Source: SZUA-287 sp036397975 (GTDB taxonomy: Bacteria > Bacteroidota > Ignavibacteria > UBA10030 > UBA6906). Taken from it: a stretch of 17,071 bases of DNA. How positions within the stretch are numbered: position 1 is the first letter of the stretch; every line of letters starts with the position of its first letter. The translations under genes were made by a program, and so were the position numbers. The notes beneath the pieces are model-generated. The model saw only the letters and a program-made list of their open reading frames with translations. It made no database searches and was not told where the DNA came from. The stretch is from contig DASWHW010000228.1 in the NCBI GenBank assembly GCA_036397975.1, positions 1-17,071 on the forward strand, in the 5' to 3' direction. This document shows positions 14,970-17,071 of this stretch, piece after piece.

Positions 14970-16592
14970 ATGCACCCTGTTCTTCAACAATTGATGATTG
15001 CTGGACTTCTGCTTTTCCTGAGCGTTCCCCTTCAGGCTCAGATAGGCGGTTTTGCCCGCTTCGACTCCGTGTCGGTACCTCTTACGGAAAATACCGGCTT
15101 TGGAAACTTTATCTCCGGGGTGGATTTCGATGGGGACGGTAAAGTTGAAATATATGCCGTTAATAACAACTGGACCGACACCGGCAATGAGCTGATACCG
15201 CGTATCTACAAATTCGAGAAGAACGGCAATCAGTGGGACTCCGTATGGAGCGCCACAATGAATGTCCCTCTGCAGAACACATGGCCGCCCCTCACGTACG
15301 GTGACTGGGATAATGATGGAAAAATGGAAGTTATCTGGGGGCCGGTGAATTTCACCGACGCAACGTCCAATCCGAATCCTCCACGGATAGTCGTCTTTGA
15401 ATACCCGGGCGACGCCAGCGATAACATGGGAGTGCCCGACGGTTCCGGCGGTTGGATTGCAAACACCTCCTGGCCAATTACGACATTAGATAATTTTGAC
15501 CTTCGGCCGTTCCGATGGTTTCTCGTTGATCTGGACAATGATGGAGCAAAAGAACTGGTCTTCTGCAGCCGGGTTGCAGAACATCGTTATGGCGTCGTCT
15601 CGTTGACCGATGTTCCGGATGGCGGGCCTGGATTCGAAGCCTGGACGCTTGTGAGTTCAGGATTGGATTTCCCTCCTGGAACCATCGACGGAGGAGTCAT
15701 CTATGACCTCGCGATCATTGACAGCAGCTTCTATTTATTTCACGACAACGGGAATGTCACTAAAGTTAGCTATTCAAATGGCACATACTCAGTTCCTGGA
15801 ATCCAGGTCAATCTTGTCCCCGGCGGTTCTTGGAAATCCGCTTCAGTTGTGGATCTCGATAATGACGGACAAAAAGAAATCGTCATTGCCGGATGGCAGA
15901 TCAGCGGGAGCGACCAGAAAATCTACTTGCTCGAAGAGCTAGGCGACTCCCTACGGCGTTCAACAATCGCCGATGTCGTCTCGTTAATCGGAAGTGCCGG
16001 ACGCTTAAATGGAAGTGCGCACGGCGACGTCGACAATGATGGATACCTCGATTTCATTTTTGGGGGGAGGGCAACCACTCCGAATGCCGCAATAATCCGG
16101 CTGCGCTATATGGGAGGAGATATTCGCAGTCCGTTCAGCTATGAGGCATCATTGATAGACCAGGAGTACGGAACAAATCCACGTAACTGGGATGTGATAA
16201 ACGTTTCTAATTTGGACACGGACCTGGCGGATGAGGTCCTTTACTCTGGAGGAATCGACGGGCGCATTCCGATCGTCATCCTGAAGAATACAACTACGGA
16301 TGTTACTCTCGATTTTGGGTCGAGGCCTATTTCTTTTGAGCTGGAACAGAATTACCCCAATCCTTTCAACCCAACGACGACGATACGGTTTTCGTTAACT
16401 GAGCCGGGGGTGACCTCCTTAATTGTGTACGATCTGCTGGGCAGGGAAGTCGCCGTCTTGCTGAATGATAATCTGGGTACAGGTTCGTACACTGCTGCCT
16501 TCGAAGCAAAAGGGTTCTCGTCTGGAACATATATCTATACTCTAACTTCGAACAACCAGCGCACGAGTAAGAAAATGGTCATCGTTCGCTAA
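14970..16592 (+). CDS. Secreted FG-GAP/VCBS repeat protein with T9SS type A sorting domain (second paralogue)
   Basis: I choose ATG 14970 (540 residues), because GGAGG at 14960-14964 precedes it and the signal peptide (MHPVLQQLMIAGLLLFLSVP, cleavage near LQAQ) then starts at once; an ATG at 14940 would add ten residues without a ribosome site. Calcium-loop blades occur at about 52 (DFDGDGKVEIY), 112 (DWDNDGKMEVIWG), 187 (DLDNDGAKELVF), 294 (DLDNDGQKEIVIAG) and 352 (DVDNDGYLDFIFGG). Residues about 453-540 are a T9SS sorting domain (FELEQNYPNPFNPTTTI, SLIVYDLLGREVAVLL, GTYIYTLTSN, ending KKMVIVR). The role is most likely an exported surface or extracellular calcium-binding propeller; the ligand is unknown. 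It shares the HGD.D...-GGD.R.P block with the divergent 610-residue gene. It has its own promoter and terminator. Confidence 0.87.
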   Translation: MHPVLQQLMIAGLLLFLSVPLQAQIGGFARFDSVSVPLTENTGFGNFISGVDFDGDGKVEIYAVNNNWTDTGNELIPRIYKFEKNGNQWDSVWSATMNVPLQNTWPPLTYGDWDNDGKMEVIWGPVNFTDATSNPNPPRIVVFEYPGDASDNMGVPDGSGGWIANTSWPITTLDNFDLRPFRWFLVDLDNDGAKELVFCSRVAEHRYGVVSLTDVPDGGPGFEAWTLVSSGLDFPPGTIDGGVIYDLAIIDSSFYLFHDNGNVTKVSYSNGTYSVPGIQVNLVPGGSWKSASVVDLDNDGQKEIVIAGWQISGSDQKIYLLEELGDSLRRSTIADVVSLIGSAGRLNGSAHGDVDNDGYLDFIFGGRATTPNAAIIRLRYMGGDIRSPFSYEASLIDQEYGTNPRNWDVINVSNLDTDLADEVLYSGGIDGRIPIVILKNTTTDVTLDFGSRPISFELEQNYPNPFNPTTTIRFSLTEPGVTSLIVYDLLGREVAVLLNDNLGTGSYTAAFEAKGFSSGTYIYTLTSNNQRTSKKMVIVR

Positions 16593-16613
16593 GGATTAAC
16601 GAATCGCCGTTAT

Positions 16614-16659
16614 AATGGCCCGTGGTTCCATGGAATACTTGTCTCACGGGCCATTTTTT
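16614..16659 (+). terminator. Rho-independent terminator of the 540-residue FG-GAP gene
   Basis: An 11-bp perfect stem (AATGGCCCGTG 16614-16624 with CACGGGCCATT 16645-16655), a 20-nt loop and a T run through 16659. It begins 22 nt after the stop codon. Confidence 0.88.
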
Positions 16660-16673
16660 CTCACAACATTTTC

Positions 16674-16702
16674 TTGGATTTTCCTCAAAGATTCTGTAGA
16701 AT
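16674..16702 (+). promoter_or_regulatory. Possible promoter of the last, partial gene
   Basis: TTGGAT (16674-16679), 17-nt spacer, TAGAAT (16697-16702, five of six matches to TATAAT), lying just after the preceding terminator. An ATTCT-GT-AGAAT inverted repeat (16691-16702) overlaps the -10 box and could be an operator, but no regulator is known. Confidence 0.4.
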
Positions 16703-16824
16703 ATCACCGTCTACAAGTCCTTCCGAGCGGACCAAATCACGGTTTCGCCCCCCGGAAGCAAATTAATTCTCACAGATTAGTTTTCATAATTCATGTCCTA
16801 CCACAATCAATATGGAGGAACATC

Positions 16825-17071
16825 ATGATTGTTCGTACTATCATCGCGGCAATGGTGACTCTGGTCCTTTTTGTTTTGCCAGTCACCGAAGCCAGGGCTG
16901 AGGTCTACGCATCTCATGTCCGGATTACACAGGAAGGAACGTCGGATCCTTTCGATGGTAACTTTGGCGACAGGACGGGGGCTGCTATTCGTTTTTATCT
17001 GAACGACGCGGCAGATTCCGTCGTGATTAATGTTGTTCCACTCGGAGGTGGAACTCCCTTGAAGACACTCA
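16825..17071 (+). CDS. Secreted protein of unknown function, N-terminal part
   Basis: An open frame from ATG 16825, preceded by GGAGGAA (16814-16820), runs off the right edge after 82 codons. The first about 25 residues are a signal peptide (MIVRTIIAAMVTLVLFVLPV, cleavage near EARA). The visible mature part has VYASHVRITQEGTSDPFDG, FGDRTGAAIRFYLND and DSVVINVVPLGG. This resembles the start of Ignavibacteria-type exported proteins with an Ig-like / FlgD-like beta domain, but I cannot name a family, and any T9SS sorting domain would be beyond the window. It follows its own promoter and a terminator, so it starts a new transcription unit. Confidence 0.72.
   Translation, partial: MIVRTIIAAMVTLVLFVLPVTEARAEVYASHVRITQEGTSDPFDGNFGDRTGAAIRFYLNDAADSVVINVVPLGGGTPLKTL

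Noticed and set aside
1..17071. CRISPR arrays, transposases, tRNA or rRNA genes
   Set aside because: Reading through the window I found no regularly spaced repeats beyond the period-7 tract, no transposase or integrase motifs and no tRNA or rRNA-like conserved stretches.

Overview
The window looks like chromosomal DNA of an FCB-group bacterium on the Ignavibacteria / Chlorobi / Kryptonia side of Bacteroidota, probably from an uncultured lineage. This rests on four things. Three secreted proteins end in Por-secretion (type IX secretion system, T9SS) sorting domains that begin with the QNYPNPFNP signature, which is typical of Ignavibacteria-like FCB lineages. A PorV/PorQ-family outer-membrane protein and an Oar-type TonB-dependent receptor are present. 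Nearly every start has a good Shine-Dalgarno sequence. The best promoters are TTGACA-N17-TAnnnT, not the TTTG / TAnnTTTG type of Bacteroidia. The assignment is inference; no rRNA or other marker gene is present.

Layout. (1) 1-2168, minus strand: the 5' two thirds or less of a secreted GHL10 / DUF187 glycoside-hydrolase-like gene, preceded by a secreted beta-propeller-like T9SS cargo gene with its own terminator. (2) 2169-2500: a divergent control region with a near-consensus promoter and a structured leader of about 190 nt. (3) 2501-9968, plus strand: a tight three-gene operon encoding a TonB-dependent receptor, a 1163-residue secreted modular protein with a Por-like C-terminus, and a PorV/PorQ-like barrel, closed by a strong terminator. 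(4) 9969-10183: a convergent junction with two terminators that share a 12-bp inverted repeat and flank NTTTGGA heptamer repeats. (5) 10184-12406, minus strand: three membrane-anchored proteins that read as a divergent minor-pseudopilin set (MshD/PilV-like, MshO/PilW-like, MshP/PilX-like), with no visible prepilin leader peptides. (6) 12813-16592: two divergently transcribed, apparently paralogous FG-GAP/VCBS repeat proteins with T9SS sorting domains. (7) 16825 to the end: the start of another secreted protein.

The whole window concerns the cell surface. At least four, perhaps five, predicted exported proteins, an outer-membrane receptor, a PorV-like barrel and a pseudopilin-like complex lie together. 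The most coherent candidate system is the receptor / surface protein / PorV-like operon, which could form a dedicated uptake or surface-display unit. The second is the leaderless pseudopilin triad. No mobile element, CRISPR array, tRNA or rRNA was seen. The core T9SS machinery and the pilus motor genes are not in the window.
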